From positions 162,252 through 226,251 of the forward strand of contig NZ_JAMWZB010000002.1 in NCBI RefSeq assembly GCF_024305035.1: a stretch of 64,000 bases of DNA, read 5' to 3'. The DNA comes from Algoriphagus sp. (GTDB lineage Bacteria > Bacteroidota > Bacteroidia > Cytophagales > Cyclobacteriaceae). Below are positions 35,928-45,031 of the stretch, in pieces (position 1 is the first letter of the stretch; every line of letters begins with the position of its first letter). A program made the translations under genes and the position numbers. The notes under the pieces are model-generated. The model made no database searches and was not told the origin of the DNA. It saw only the letters and a list, made by a program, of their open reading frames with translations.

Positions 35928-37650
35928 GGTATTTACCGTCTTTTATTTTTAAAGGCAATTTTTCTGAGGCTTCCGGGCTATCGGCAGCTCTTTTCCAGAA
36001 ACTTAATGCTTCGGATTTTTGCCCCAAATGATACAGGATGTCCCCGTAGTGCTCTAGCATCACCCCACTGGGTTCCACTTCTTGTTCAATGGCTAGGTTC
36101 ATGTAATATTTGGCACCTTCGTAATCCCCCATCTGAAACAATACCCAGGCATGTGTGTCAAGAAAAGTGCCATTATTGGGAAATCGCTTGACCACTTTTT
36201 CGGACATAGCCTTGGCTTTTTGCAGGTCTTTTTTCTCTAAGGAAAGGAAGTAGGCGTAATTATTTAAGACCTGCTCATCGTTGGGGTTGATTTGGAGTGC
36301 TTTTTCAAAATAGTGGAATGCTGAATCCTTTTTTCCTAGATTGTAGTAAGAGCTACCCAATGAACCAAAGGCTACTTGGTCTAATTGTGGATTTTGACCT
36401 TGGTTGAGCGCTAGGGCTTTTTGTAAGGAGATGACAGCTGAACTGTCATTTTTGCGAGCAGATTTGACTACTCCATCGTAAAACCAAAATTCCTGATTTT
36501 TGGGAAATTGGTCGACGCCCAAGGTGGTGTATTGTTCGAGTTCTGCAAAATCCGCATCCTCGCCAAAGGAGCCTAAAATGACTTTTTCCAAAACAGAGGC
36601 ATTCTCGGGCTTTAATTCCAATGATTTTTTGAAATAATCAATGGACGCTTCCTGATTTCCAACCTGCCCTGCCCGCTCTCCAAGTGCCTCAAAAATCAGG
36701 GCGTTTTCTGCGGTTTTTTCGATCATGAGAACTTCCAAAGAATCCAGCACCAGCTCGCGCTCTTGGGTTTTGATTTCATTCATCAAGCCCATAAAAGCTC
36801 TGGCTTTCACTTCCGGATCGAGTTCTGTACTCTGAAAAGCGGTGAATAAATAGCGGTTTGCCCGATTCAAATCTCCTTTTTCTTTGAATAGACTATGGGC
36901 GGCCATTTGCAGTTCGGGCTGGTTGGGGTATTTTTTGATTTCGCCCAAAACTAGGGAAATGGCATCTTCCAATCGATTGTTATTGAATAAAATCTCGACT
37001 AGACCCAATACGTAATTTGGATTCCCAGGCTGGGCTTCGATCAGTTTTCTCCCTTCTTTAACCGCTTGGTCGAGTTGGTTTTTACGAAGGTAAATTCGCT
37101 GCTTTTGCAAGGTGATGGGCTCCAATATTCCGTAGTATTGTTCTGCTCGATCCAAGGCTAGGAGTGCTTGGTCAAATTCATTGGCATTGAGATAGATCGA
37201 AGCCAAATCTAAATTGTACTGTTGATTAGTTTGTCCATCAGCGGTCAAGCGGTCGAGTATTTCTGCGGCTTTAAGCGGTTGCTTGAGTTGGGTGTAAATC
37301 TCGGCCACCATCAAAGCATAATATTTATTTTCTGGATCGAGTGTGACCGCTTTTTCGGCAAAGGGTAATGCTTTGTCAGGCTGATTGGCCTTCGTGTAGA
37401 GCTCTGCTATTTTATAATGGATAGCAGGCTCTTCAGTTTCCAGTTCGAGGGCTTTTTGAAAATAAAAATAGGATTTCTCCAAATCTCCCAGATTCATCAG
37501 CTTGGTTCCTTCAATAAAATACCGACTGGCCAAAGCTTCATTTTTTTGGGCTTTGCGCTCCTTTTTACTGAGTTTTTTCTGAGCTAGGACTTCTCCAGCT
37601 AGTACACTGGTCAAAAACAGGAATATATAGAGAGTTATTCTTGAAATCAC
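35920..37650 (-). CDS. Exported tetratricopeptide-repeat protein
   Basis: A 576-residue protein made of about a dozen TPR units after a signal peptide (about 1-23, ending LAQKK). Repeats such as SYFYFQKALELETEEPAIHY, ALPFAEKAVTLDPENKYYAL and AFHYFEKALQINPNDEQVLN are plain, with the W/L/A/P spacing of the motif. TPR proteins form scaffolds for protein complexes; no specific partner can be named. The frame starts with GTG at 37648-37650. It overlaps the DUF4292 lipoprotein gene, so a shared envelope role is likely. A TATGTTTG box at 37678-37685 may be its promoter. Confidence 0.85.
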   Translation of the reverse strand: MISRITLYIFLFLTSVLAGEVLAQKKLSKKERKAQKNEALASRYFIEGTKLMNLGDLEKSYFYFQKALELETEEPAIHYKIAELYTKANQPDKALPFAEKAVTLDPENKYYALMVAEIYTQLKQPLKAAEILDRLTADGQTNQQYNLDLASIYLNANEFDQALLALDRAEQYYGILEPITLQKQRIYLRKNQLDQAVKEGRKLIEAQPGNPNYVLGLVEILFNNNRLEDAISLVLGEIKKYPNQPELQMAAHSLFKEKGDLNRANRYLFTAFQSTELDPEVKARAFMGLMNEIKTQERELVLDSLEVLMIEKTAENALIFEALGERAGQVGNQEASIDYFKKSLELKPENASVLEKVILGSFGEDADFAELEQYTTLGVDQFPKNQEFWFYDGVVKSARKNDSSAVISLQKALALNQGQNPQLDQVAFGSLGSSYYNLGKKDSAFHYFEKALQINPNDEQVLNNYAYFLSLEKKDLQKAKAMSEKVVKRFPNNGTFLDTHAWVLFQMGDYEGAKYYMNLAIEQEVEPSGVMLEHYGDILYHLGQKSEALSFWKRAADSPEASEKLPLKIKDGKYHE

Positions 37651-37677
37651 TTTTCTTAAATTATGGGGATCAAATCA

Positions 37678-37685
37678 CAAACATA
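37678..37685 (-). promoter_or_regulatory. Possible -7 element upstream of the TPR gene
   Basis: The minus strand reads TATGTTTG, an exact TAnnTTTG, 27 bases before the GTG start. There is no clear TTTG 19 bases further upstream, so it is only a half promoter. Confidence 0.35.
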
Positions 37686-37766
37686 ATGCCTTTTACCCTA
37701 ATGCTCGTGCTAAAGCTTTGAAAAGACATATCCATGTATAACGATCTTGTCCCTAAAATGATCCTT

Positions 37767-39269
37767 TTAAATTTTAAATCTGGTTTTCAACCTGGCAATA
37801 AACGCCTGTTCACTCCATAAAATTAGAAGAATGAAGGGGATCAAAAACGCATTTTTTACCACAAAATTCAGCATAGGCTGATCCAAACTCAAGTAAAAAC
37901 CACCATAACTTAGTAATAATGCAAGTAATAGATAGCTGATCCCTTTTTGGGTTTGATAGGGAATGGGGTAGTAGCGCTGCCCAAAATAATAGCAAATTAC
38001 AGTCATAACCAGGTAGCAAGCCAACGTACTTAAGGCCCCTCCCATATATCCCCACAGGGGCACCAAAAACCAAATCACTGCCACACTCACCCCTGCGCCG
38101 ATAAAGGTAATCCAAAAGCTGTATTGGGTTTTGTCGGTGACTTTAAACCAAATCGAAAGATTGAAATAAACGCCCAAGAGCAAATAGCCCATCAGTAGGA
38201 CAGGTACAAAAAACAGTCCATCCTCATACCCTGGACTGCGGAGGAAAAGCGGTCCAATCCAGTATAAGTTGACAGAAATAACAATCATTAACAGGCAACA
38301 AAAAAGGATAAAGGCATGCATCACCTGCGCATAAAGTTTGGGGGAGTTTTTATTTTCAGATTCCTTAAAGAAAAAAGGTTCAGCCGCATATTTGAAGGCT
38401 TGTATGACCAGGTTCATCAAGATGGCCAGCCTGAAATTGGCTCCAAAAACCCCGCCTGCTTCACGGCTGCTGAGTCCAGGGTAGAAATTCTCCGGCAGAA
38501 TATATTCAAATAGCATTCGTGACAGCAGCTCATTGGTCACCCCAGCCAAGCCCATAAACAGCAAGGGTAGGGAATAGGACCACATGGGCTTAAGTAGCGA
38601 TTTTTCGACTCCAAATTTGAAAAATCCTGCTTTCCACCAGACCAAAGGAATGATTAATCCATTGGCTAACAAATTGGAAAGTAAAATATATTCCACGCCC
38701 CAATCCAGTTGATAACCCAGAAAGTTTGCCGGAATGATTCCGGTTTCAATCCAATGGGGAAACCCAATAATGAGCAGGATATTCAACCCGACATTGATGA
38801 AAATATTGATCAGTTTGGCCAAGGCAAACAGCAGCGCCTTGTTTTCCAGTCTCAGCTTGGCAAAAGGGATTGCCAGTACCGCATCAAAGGTCAGAATCAG
38901 GGCTGACCAACGAAAGAGGTAGGCTTGGCCGGGGTACTCCATCCAATTGGCCAGTACCGGAGCGGCCAAATAAAGACCTGTGCCCAGAATCAAGCTACTG
39001 ACTACCAGCAGCGATTGACTATGAGAATACACCCGGTTGGGGTCTAAGTTTTTCCCTGTGGCAAAGCGAAAAAAACTCGTTTCCATCCCATAGGTAAAGA
39101 CAATATTCAAAAATCCAATCAGGGCATAAATCGCTGTAAACGACCCTAGGGATGCTTTGCTCAGGTAGGCCGTGTAGACCATGATCAGTAAAAAATTAAT
39201 GGACCGGCCCAGAATGCTGCTCAGTCCATAAATTGCCGTTTGTCCGGCGAGTTTTTTGAGATTGCTCAT
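37767..39269 (-). CDS. Polysaccharide flippase-type membrane transporter (MATE/Wzx-like)
   Basis: A 500-residue inner-membrane protein with about 12 to 14 helices that is likely to flip lipid-linked oligosaccharides across the membrane. Visible features: an N-terminal KLAGQTAIYGLSSILGRSINFLL with the amphipathic first helix of the polysaccharide-biosynthesis family, then repeated helices, a YILPENFYPGLSSREAGGVFG loop and long hydrophobic runs to the C-terminus. It starts 13 bases after the enoyl-CoA hydratase stop, so they share a transcript. The substrate is unknown; glycosyltransferase genes lie at 41849. Confidence 0.85.
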   Translation of the reverse strand: MSNLKKLAGQTAIYGLSSILGRSINFLLIMVYTAYLSKASLGSFTAIYALIGFLNIVFTYGMETSFFRFATGKNLDPNRVYSHSQSLLVVSSLILGTGLYLAAPVLANWMEYPGQAYLFRWSALILTFDAVLAIPFAKLRLENKALLFALAKLINIFINVGLNILLIIGFPHWIETGIIPANFLGYQLDWGVEYILLSNLLANGLIIPLVWWKAGFFKFGVEKSLLKPMWSYSLPLLFMGLAGVTNELLSRMLFEYILPENFYPGLSSREAGGVFGANFRLAILMNLVIQAFKYAAEPFFFKESENKNSPKLYAQVMHAFILFCCLLMIVISVNLYWIGPLFLRSPGYEDGLFFVPVLLMGYLLLGVYFNLSIWFKVTDKTQYSFWITFIGAGVSVAVIWFLVPLWGYMGGALSTLACYLVMTVICYYFGQRYYPIPYQTQKGISYLLLALLLSYGGFYLSLDQPMLNFVVKNAFLIPFILLILWSEQAFIARLKTRFKI

Positions 39270-39282
39270 CTGAAAAGGGAAG

Positions 39283-40068
39283 TTACTCTCCCTTAAATAC
39301 GGGTTTACGTTTTTCTAAAAATGCTGAGGTACCCTCTTTGTAATCGCCCGATTTGACGCATCGTGCGAAGCTATTTGCTTCGGTTTGAAAACCGTTTTCA
39401 TCGGCAAGATAAGCTGCATTGACACAATCCACGACCATTCCAATCGCCAAAGGTGCTTTGGACATGATTTTTTCCACGATTTCCTGAGCCTTTGCCATGG
39501 CATCCTCTTTCGTTGGGAGGACATGGTTGACTAATCCCAATTCTCGGGCTTCTTCTGCACCGATCATGTCCCCAGTCATCATCAGCTCATTGGCTTTTCC
39601 CCGGCCGACTAAAATGGTCAATCGCTGGGTACCCCCGTAACCGGGAATAATACCTAAATTGACTTCAGGTTGACCAAATTTGGCATTCGCAGACGCAATC
39701 CGAATGTGGCAGGCCATGGCTAATTCACAGCCACCTCCTAGCGTATATCCGTTGGTCACCGCAATGACCGGTTTGTGACAGTTTTCGATCATGGAAAAAA
39801 TTTCTTGGCCATGTTCGGCGAATTTCCGTGCATTGACCTCATTGAGTTCCGATATTTCTTTGATATCCGCACCGGCAATAAATGCTTTTTCTCCCGCACC
39901 GGTCAAGATCACCGCCTTGATCGCCTTATTATCGACAACCTCATCAAAAATTTCGCGCAGCTCTTCTAAGGTGGCAAAGTTGAGGGCATTCATTTTGTCT
40001 TGCCGATTTATAGTCAAAAACAATACACCGTTTTTTTCTTCAGCGAGGATATTTTTTAAATCTTCCAT
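39283..40068 (-). CDS. Enoyl-CoA hydratase/isomerase family protein
   Basis: A 261-residue crotonase-fold enzyme that hydrates trans-2-enoyl-CoA in fatty-acid breakdown. Motifs in order: FLTINRQDKMNALN, the oxyanion hole GAGEKAFIAGADIKEI, the NGYTLGGGCELAMACHIRIAS helix with the first catalytic glutamate, and QPEVNLGIIPGYGGTQRL with the second. Both acid residues used by hydratases are present. A C-terminal KRKPVFKGE is typical. A consensus promoter lies 24 bases upstream, so it heads a two-gene transcript with the flippase gene. The CoA substrate length cannot be judged. Confidence 0.92.
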   Translation of the reverse strand: MEDLKNILAEEKNGVLFLTINRQDKMNALNFATLEELREIFDEVVDNKAIKAVILTGAGEKAFIAGADIKEISELNEVNARKFAEHGQEIFSMIENCHKPVIAVTNGYTLGGGCELAMACHIRIASANAKFGQPEVNLGIIPGYGGTQRLTILVGRGKANELMMTGDMIGAEEARELGLVNHVLPTKEDAMAKAQEIVEKIMSKAPLAIGMVVDCVNAAYLADENGFQTEANSFARCVKSGDYKEGTSAFLEKRKPVFKGE

Positions 40069-40091
40069 AGAGATTGCTTTTCAGTAGTGAA

Positions 40092-40122
40092 CAAATATAC
40101 AAGTCGGGTTTTCAATCCCAAA
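40092..40122 (-). promoter_or_regulatory. Consensus Bacteroidota promoter of the enoyl-CoA hydratase gene
   Basis: Minus strand: TTTG (40119-40122), exactly 19 bases, TATATTTG (40092-40099). It matches TTTG-N19-TAnnTTTG completely. The predicted transcript start near 40086 leaves a leader of about 18 bases. Confidence 0.75.
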
Positions 40123-40229
40123 TTAAGTCTTTGGAAAATCCAATTTTTGAATCTAAGTCCGTTCAAAACTTATGATATCCATAAGGCTAAAATGATCCTT
40201 TCCAAACCCTCCATCTGGCTTTTTTTACT

Positions 40230-40237
40230 TACTTTTG
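40230..40237 (+). promoter_or_regulatory. Possible -7 element upstream of icd
   Basis: TACTTTTG, an exact TAnnTTTG, 34 bases before the icd ATG. No TTTG is found 19 bases upstream. Confidence 0.4.
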
Positions 40238-40271
40238 CAGAACAAAATTTTAAACTAAACCCTCAACATAT

Positions 40272-41726
40272 ATGTCTTCAAAAAGAAAGATTACCGTGGC
40301 ATACGGAGATGGAATCGGTCCAGAAATCATGGATGCCACCCTTCGGATTCTTGATGCAGCCGGCGCCCAACTCGAATATGATGTCATCGAAATCGGTGAG
40401 AAAGTGTACCTGAAGGGGATTTCTTCGGGTATGGAACCAAAAGCAATCGACTCCCTTCGCGAAACCAAAGTCTTTTTGAAGTCCCCCATCACCACACCGC
40501 AAGGTGGAGGATTTAAGTCGCTTAATGTGACCACCCGGAAGTCATTTGGCCTCTATGCCAATGTCCGTCCCTGCAAGGCCTTTTCACCTTTTGTCAAAAC
40601 CCACTTTCCAAAAACTGATTTGGTGATCATTCGGGAAAATGAGGAGGATCTATATGCTGGAATCGAACACCGACAAACCCAGGAGGTCTATCAAACTTTA
40701 AAGTTGATCTCTGAACCAGGATCGGAGAAAATCATTCGATATGCTTTTGAATATGCCAAAAAATATGGCCGCAAAAAGGTGACCTGCATGACCAAGGATA
40801 ACATCATGAAGTTAGCCGATGGTCTTTTTCATAAAAAATTCAATGAAGTTGCCAAAGAGTACCCGGAAATTGAAGCGGATCATAAAATCATCGATATCGG
40901 AACGGCCTTAATTGCCGATCGTCCAGAGACCTTTGATGTGATTGTGACCCTCAACTTGTATGGGGATATCATTTCCGATGTCGCGGCACAAGTAACCGGA
41001 TCTGTTGGATTGGGGGGCTCGGCCAATGTGGGCGAAGAAGTGGCCATGTTTGAAGCGATTCATGGGTCAGCACCGGATATTGCTGGAATGGGGATCGCCA
41101 ATCCATCCGGCTTGTTAAATGGGGCAATCATGATGCTTGTCCATATTGGAATGCCGGAAATTGCCGAGAAGATTTCCAACGCTTGGATGAAAACATTAGA
41201 AGATGGCATTCATACCGGAGACATTTACCAAGAAGGGCTTTCAGCAACAAGAGCGACCACCACAGCGTTTGCCAATGCGGTCATAGAGCGTCTGGGTCAG
41301 CAACCGGAAAAAATGACTCCCGCGGTATTTGGGCAAGAGGCTACCCAGCCCATGGAGATCAAATTAACACCAAAAACCAAGGCCAAGAAAGAATTGGTGG
41401 GCGTCGATGTATTTATTGACTGGGATGAAGATAATCGCAATCCCAATGTCATTGGAGAACGATTACGCAAAGCAAATGTGGACGGTCTGCAGCTTCATTT
41501 GATTACCAACAGAGGAGTAAAAGTATTCCCTGAGGGATTGCGCGAAACATTCTGCACTGACCATTGGAGATGTCGATTCAAAACCGATGATCAGCGTGCA
41601 ATTTCACACGAGCATGTGTTGGAACTGTTGAAGCAAATCAAGGATCTCGGATTTGACTTTATCAAAACCGAGCACCTTTGTGTGTTTGATGGGCAGAGAG
41701 GCTATTCGCTTGCCCAAGGAGAATAA
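40272..41726 (+). CDS. icd: NADP-dependent isocitrate dehydrogenase
   Basis: A 484-residue member of the beta-decarboxylating dehydrogenase family that converts isocitrate to 2-oxoglutarate in the citric acid cycle. Core motifs: ITVAYGDGIGPEIMDA, the substrate loop FKSLNVTTRKSFGLYANVR, IIRENEEDLYAGIEHR and the metal-binding NLYGDIISDVAAQVTGSVGL, then FEAIHGSAPDIAGMGIANP. An extra C-terminal region (about 375-484, including DVFIDWDEDNRNPNVIGE) extends it beyond the roughly 415 residues of the E. coli enzyme; this longer form resembles the Thermus-type enzyme. A strong terminator follows it. Confidence 0.92.
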   Translation: MSSKRKITVAYGDGIGPEIMDATLRILDAAGAQLEYDVIEIGEKVYLKGISSGMEPKAIDSLRETKVFLKSPITTPQGGGFKSLNVTTRKSFGLYANVRPCKAFSPFVKTHFPKTDLVIIRENEEDLYAGIEHRQTQEVYQTLKLISEPGSEKIIRYAFEYAKKYGRKKVTCMTKDNIMKLADGLFHKKFNEVAKEYPEIEADHKIIDIGTALIADRPETFDVIVTLNLYGDIISDVAAQVTGSVGLGGSANVGEEVAMFEAIHGSAPDIAGMGIANPSGLLNGAIMMLVHIGMPEIAEKISNAWMKTLEDGIHTGDIYQEGLSATRATTTAFANAVIERLGQQPEKMTPAVFGQEATQPMEIKLTPKTKAKKELVGVDVFIDWDEDNRNPNVIGERLRKANVDGLQLHLITNRGVKVFPEGLRETFCTDHWRCRFKTDDQRAISHEHVLELLKQIKDLGFDFIKTEHLCVFDGQRGYSLAQGE

Positions 41727-41774
41727 ATTGATGTGAAAAATAGGATTTTTGATTGAAGTCCTAGTCAGGAATAC

Positions 41775-41801
41775 AGGGGAGAGGAAACTTTCCCCTTTTT
41801 T
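41775..41801 (+). terminator. Rho-independent terminator after icd
   Basis: A 9-bp stem (41775-41783 with 41788-41796, one wobble) closed by a GAAA tetraloop and followed by six T. It lies 48 bases after the icd stop. Confidence 0.88.
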
Positions 41802-41848
41802 GGCTTAAGATTGCACTTTGTCCTGGTTTACCAGTATTTTGTACGTTC

Positions 41849-43138
41849 ATGCAAAAGCGAGTTCTCATTATTACCTATTACTGGCCACCGAGTGGCGGTT
41901 CTGGCGTGCAACGCTGGCTGAAATTTTCCAAATACCTACCGGATTTTGGTTGGGAACCGGTCATTTTTACTCCCGAAAACCCTGATTTTGATATTCAGGA
42001 CCCTTCCTTGGAACGTGAAATCAATCCCTCCCTTGAGGTGATTAAGTTTCCGATTTGGGAGCCCTACTCGATCTTTGGAAAGCTAAGAGGGAAAAGGAAA
42101 AACCATCCCTCCAGGGTCCTGGAGCAAACCCAAAAAAGCGTTCTTGAAAAAGCGGGAATTTGGGCTCGAGCGAATTTGCTCATCCCCGACCCTCGTGTTT
42201 TTTGGGTAAAACCCTCCATTAAATTTTTGCTGAATTTGGTGAGTAATGGCCAATTTCAGGCAGTCATTACCACAGGACCTCCGCATTCCATGCATTTGAT
42301 TGGTCAAGCGCTCAAGGAGAAAATGGGATTGTATTGGCTGGCCGATTTTCGGGATCCCTGGTCTGAGTGGGAGTTTTTGGATACCCTACCCATGCGGAAA
42401 TCGGTTCGTAAAAAGCATCAGCAGCTCGAGCAGGAAGTCTTGCAAAAGGCAGATCGCGTGTTGACTATTTCTCCGACTTTTCAATCGGATTTTGAGCGGC
42501 TATCCCAGCGGAAGATTGACCTGTTGACCAATGGCTTCGATCCTACTGATCTCCCAGATCATTTTGAAAAACTGAAGAAAGCCAACACGGATTTTCATTT
42601 GGTCTATACCGGTGTGATTGATGCCATTCGAAATCCAATTCCTCTGTTGAAAGCTTTTCGAGAGGAATTTATGGAAAGCCAGCAAACCGTTCGGATTACA
42701 TTTGTAGGCAAAGTAAGTGAGGTGATCCGGTACGTAGTGGCTCAGGATACCTGGCTCACCGAGCATGTGTATTTTACAGGATATGTTGCTCACCAAGCTG
42801 TTTTTCAGTTTTATGCAGAAGCCAGTGCTTTGCTGCTTATTTTGACCGATACCAAAAATGCACAGGGAAATATCCCCGGAAAGGTGTTTGAATACCTTTC
42901 CACCGGAGTTCCCATCTTGGCTATTGGAGATCCCAAAGGAGATACCGCCAAAATCCTTCGGGAAACCGGAGCGGGGGAGGTAATTCCCCATTTTGATCAG
43001 GTCAAGATGCAAGTGGCCCTTCGAAAACTCTGCGAAGGAAACCTACCTGCCGCAGACCCGGATTTGATTGCTCAATTTTCCCGAAAAAACCTCACCCAAC
43101 ACTTAGCTGAGATCCTTGATGAATATCCCCTTTCTTGA
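41849..43138 (+). CDS. Family 4 glycosyltransferase
   Basis: A 429-residue GT-B retaining glycosyltransferase for surface polysaccharide or glycoprotein synthesis. The N-terminal domain has VLIITYYWPPSGGSGVQRWLK-like opening residues and VITTGPPHSMHLIG; the C-terminal domain has DRVLTISPTFQSDFERL, VYTGVIDAIRNPIPLLKAF, and the donor-binding NIPGKVFEYLSTGVPILAIG with the usual E-x7-E region. No membrane segment is clear. It overlaps the aminotransferase gene by 20 bases, so the two are translated together and probably build or attach an amino sugar. Confidence 0.88.
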   Translation: MQKRVLIITYYWPPSGGSGVQRWLKFSKYLPDFGWEPVIFTPENPDFDIQDPSLEREINPSLEVIKFPIWEPYSIFGKLRGKRKNHPSRVLEQTQKSVLEKAGIWARANLLIPDPRVFWVKPSIKFLLNLVSNGQFQAVITTGPPHSMHLIGQALKEKMGLYWLADFRDPWSEWEFLDTLPMRKSVRKKHQQLEQEVLQKADRVLTISPTFQSDFERLSQRKIDLLTNGFDPTDLPDHFEKLKKANTDFHLVYTGVIDAIRNPIPLLKAFREEFMESQQTVRITFVGKVSEVIRYVVAQDTWLTEHVYFTGYVAHQAVFQFYAEASALLLILTDTKNAQGNIPGKVFEYLSTGVPILAIGDPKGDTAKILRETGAGEVIPHFDQVKMQVALRKLCEGNLPAADPDLIAQFSRKNLTQHLAEILDEYPLS

Positions 43139-44204
43139 GCTGTCTAGGATAAGTCCTGAGTTAAAAAAACGTTTGGAGCGTAAATTTTCCGAGCTCTTGA
43201 ATCAAGGTGTTTTTTCAGGAGGAAAAGAAGTGGAGCGGTTTGAATCTCAACTTCAAGACCTCCTGGGGACTCGATTTGCGATTCCTTGTGCCAATGGAAC
43301 CGATGCCCTTGAGCTTGCCCTTCGAGCCTTAGGTGTCGGGCCAGGGGATGAGGTTGTGGTGCCTGCGATGACTTGGGTGAGTACTGCTGAGGCGGTAGTT
43401 TGGGTAGGGGCCAAACCGGTTTTTTGGGATACCGATGAGCAGGGATTGCTTCGATCAGATTGGGAGAAAGCAGTGACTGAGCGAACCAAAGCAGTGATTC
43501 CAGTTCATTTGTATGGAAAAATGCAGCAAATGAATGAGCTCATCCAAAAAGCCAACACGTATCGGCTTTTTGTGATCGAAGATGCGGCCCAAGCTTTTGG
43601 AGCCCATCAGCAGCGAAAGGCAGCAGGAACTTGGGCAGACGTGGGTTGCTTGAGCTTTTATCCGACCAAAAATCTCGGAGCCCTCGGGGAAGCGGGAATG
43701 TGTCTGACCCAAGACGAAAGGTTAGCAAGAAAAATCCGTTTGCTTTCCACTCATGGTCAGCCGATTCGGGATCAACATGAGTTGATCGGGAGAAACAGTA
43801 GGATAGATACCCTTCAGGCTGGATTTTTAGTGGAGATGCTGGCTGAATTTGAAGCCAATCAGAACATTCGCAAGCGAATAGCGCAGGATTATATACAAGG
43901 CCTTACTGGAATACCGGAATTGATTCTTCCAGAGGGAATGTTGGAAGAAGATCACAATGCCCATTTGTTTGTGGTCCGGACTGAAAAAAGGGATGAGTTG
44001 CAGGACTTTTTGGCCAAAAACGGAATTGGAACCGCCATTCATTATCCTCAGATTATTCCTAGCATGAAGCCCTTTCGAATCGAAGGAGACTTTGTCAATG
44101 CCCAACTATTAGCTGATCAAAGCCTCTCCTTGCCCTTAAATCCTTATTTGAGCCAGGAAGAGTCGGAATATATCGTCAAGAAGGTGAGGCAGTTTTTTGG
44201 TTGA
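43119..44204 (+). CDS. DegT/DnrJ/EryC1-family PLP sugar aminotransferase
   Basis: A 361-residue aminotransferase that puts an amino group on a keto nucleotide sugar. The PLP lysine is K184 in SFYPTKNLGALGEAGM, with D155 in IEDAAQAFGA holding the cofactor nitrogen; PCANGTDALELALRAL and PAMTWVSTAEAV are the family's phosphate-site and substrate segments. The C-terminal half has NSRIDTLQAGFLVEML. I use ATG 43119; the first three codons lie within the overlapping glycosyltransferase gene. FdtB-type enzymes are in this family, so it may work with the ketoisomerase at 551, though 42 kb apart; other nucleotide sugars are equally possible. Confidence 0.88.
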   Translation: MNIPFLELSRISPELKKRLERKFSELLNQGVFSGGKEVERFESQLQDLLGTRFAIPCANGTDALELALRALGVGPGDEVVVPAMTWVSTAEAVVWVGAKPVFWDTDEQGLLRSDWEKAVTERTKAVIPVHLYGKMQQMNELIQKANTYRLFVIEDAAQAFGAHQQRKAAGTWADVGCLSFYPTKNLGALGEAGMCLTQDERLARKIRLLSTHGQPIRDQHELIGRNSRIDTLQAGFLVEMLAEFEANQNIRKRIAQDYIQGLTGIPELILPEGMLEEDHNAHLFVVRTEKRDELQDFLAKNGIGTAIHYPQIIPSMKPFRIEGDFVNAQLLADQSLSLPLNPYLSQEESEYIVKKVRQFFG

Positions 44205-44272
44205 TTTTCCAATTATTTATCAGGGGTGTAGTGCTATGAATTGAAGTCTTCCGCTTGGGCGAAGTTAACTGT

Positions 44273-44565
44273 TCAAAGAACTATAAAGTCTAGATCACAT
44301 CTGGAGTCACAAACCCGAAAAATTTGAATTTCAGCCTCGGTGACTCGATTAAAAATTTTGGATGGTTTTACATTTTTGTATTCACATTTCGGTAATTTTT
44401 CCTTGATCCCAAAGTTGGAAAGCGGGAAATAATTAAGGCTGATTTTTCATAAAGTTAGTTGAGGTTTTTCGCAAAGTGCTCTGACAGATTTTTCTGAAAT
44501 CAATACGGATAATGTGCTGCTAGGTCATTATTGGCACCTATCACCCATCTGATTTTGTAAGCCAT
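44273..44565 (-). pseudogene. Decayed ParE/RelE-family toxin
   Basis: Reading the minus strand from ATG 44563-44565 gives MAYKIRWVIGANNDL, then a TGA stop (44500-44502), FQKNLSEHFAKNLN, a TAA stop (44455-44457), LYEKSALIISRFPTLGS and, after a frameshift, KPSKIFNRVTEAEIQIF and RVCDSRCDLDFIVL to TGA at 44273-44275. That is the full course of a ParE/RelE-type toxin of about 97 residues, whose family reads roughly as ...KNDL...YW...N.S..FS.KLN.L...A..LI..FP.LG... and ...V..Y.IFYRV...EI.IL.VWD.RQ.P. Two stops and a one-base length shift (293 bases) show that it cannot make an active toxin. The assignment rests on pattern memory, not a search. Confidence 0.7.
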
Positions 44566-44752
44566 AGGTTAAGCATTGGCTTGCTTTCTGGTTTGAGTGA
44601 AGGTATCCAACTTCAACATCTGAAATTGCATTCTCAATGATGGAAAGGGGTTCTGCGTGATCCATCTCAACGGGTTTAAGAATTTCATCTCAAAACCTTA
44701 GATCAGGGATAGCATTTATCCAGTCTATTATTTTTTCCGCGATAGGTATAAA
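44528..44752 (-). pseudogene. Decayed antitoxin partner of the toxin remnant
   Basis: Directly upstream of the toxin remnant on the minus strand, and overlapping its start, is a readable stretch: FIPIAEKIIDWINAIPDLRF, a TGA stop, DEILKPVEMDHAEPLSII and ENAISDVEVGYLHSNQKAS, ending with TAA at 44528-44530. It resembles the small Bacteroidota antitoxins that begin with a K-I-WI helix and carry an E-L/I-DVE-G-x-H-S motif before a W-L end. No start codon remains at the front. Gene order (antitoxin first, overlapping the toxin) is the normal one, which supports the toxin call. Confidence 0.55.
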
Positions 44753-44834
44753 TTACTATTAAAATAATAGGGTGGATGGGGGACAGTTGGGTCGTAAATG
44801 AAAGGTAGGGTAAGAAAAAGAATGAGGAGTTGGG

Positions 44835-44853
44835 CTGACAAGTTTCTTGTCAG
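44835..44853. repeat. 8-bp perfect hairpin in gene-poor region
   Basis: CTGACAAG, three bases, then CTTGTCAG: a perfect 8-bp inverted repeat (44835-44842 with 44846-44853). No T-run follows, so it is not a classical terminator; it could be an operator of the decayed toxin-antitoxin genes downstream of it on the minus strand. Confidence 0.4.
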
Positions 44854-45031
44854 AACAATCCAACGGAATTCGAAAGAAGGATTTGCGTAATTCGAGGACT
44901 GTAGTACTGAAATTTACACCAACCCCGCTTTTAAGGATTTAAAAGCCAGAAACTATCCTTTTCCAAAGGGAATATGCCCTGGAGTGGTCGGTCAAAACGG
45001 AAAATAATCCCTTTTTCCCGCTCTATTGAAT

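Noticed and set aside
41835..41844. TATTTTGTAC before the GT4 gene, also seen in similar form before the DUF4837 and ogt genes
   Set aside because: Spacing does not fit TAnnTTTG by one base and it is too common in AT-rich leaders to call a promoter.
42500..43012. 170-codon minus-strand frame in the GT4 gene
   Set aside because: The plus-strand gene has full family motifs and the minus frame has none.
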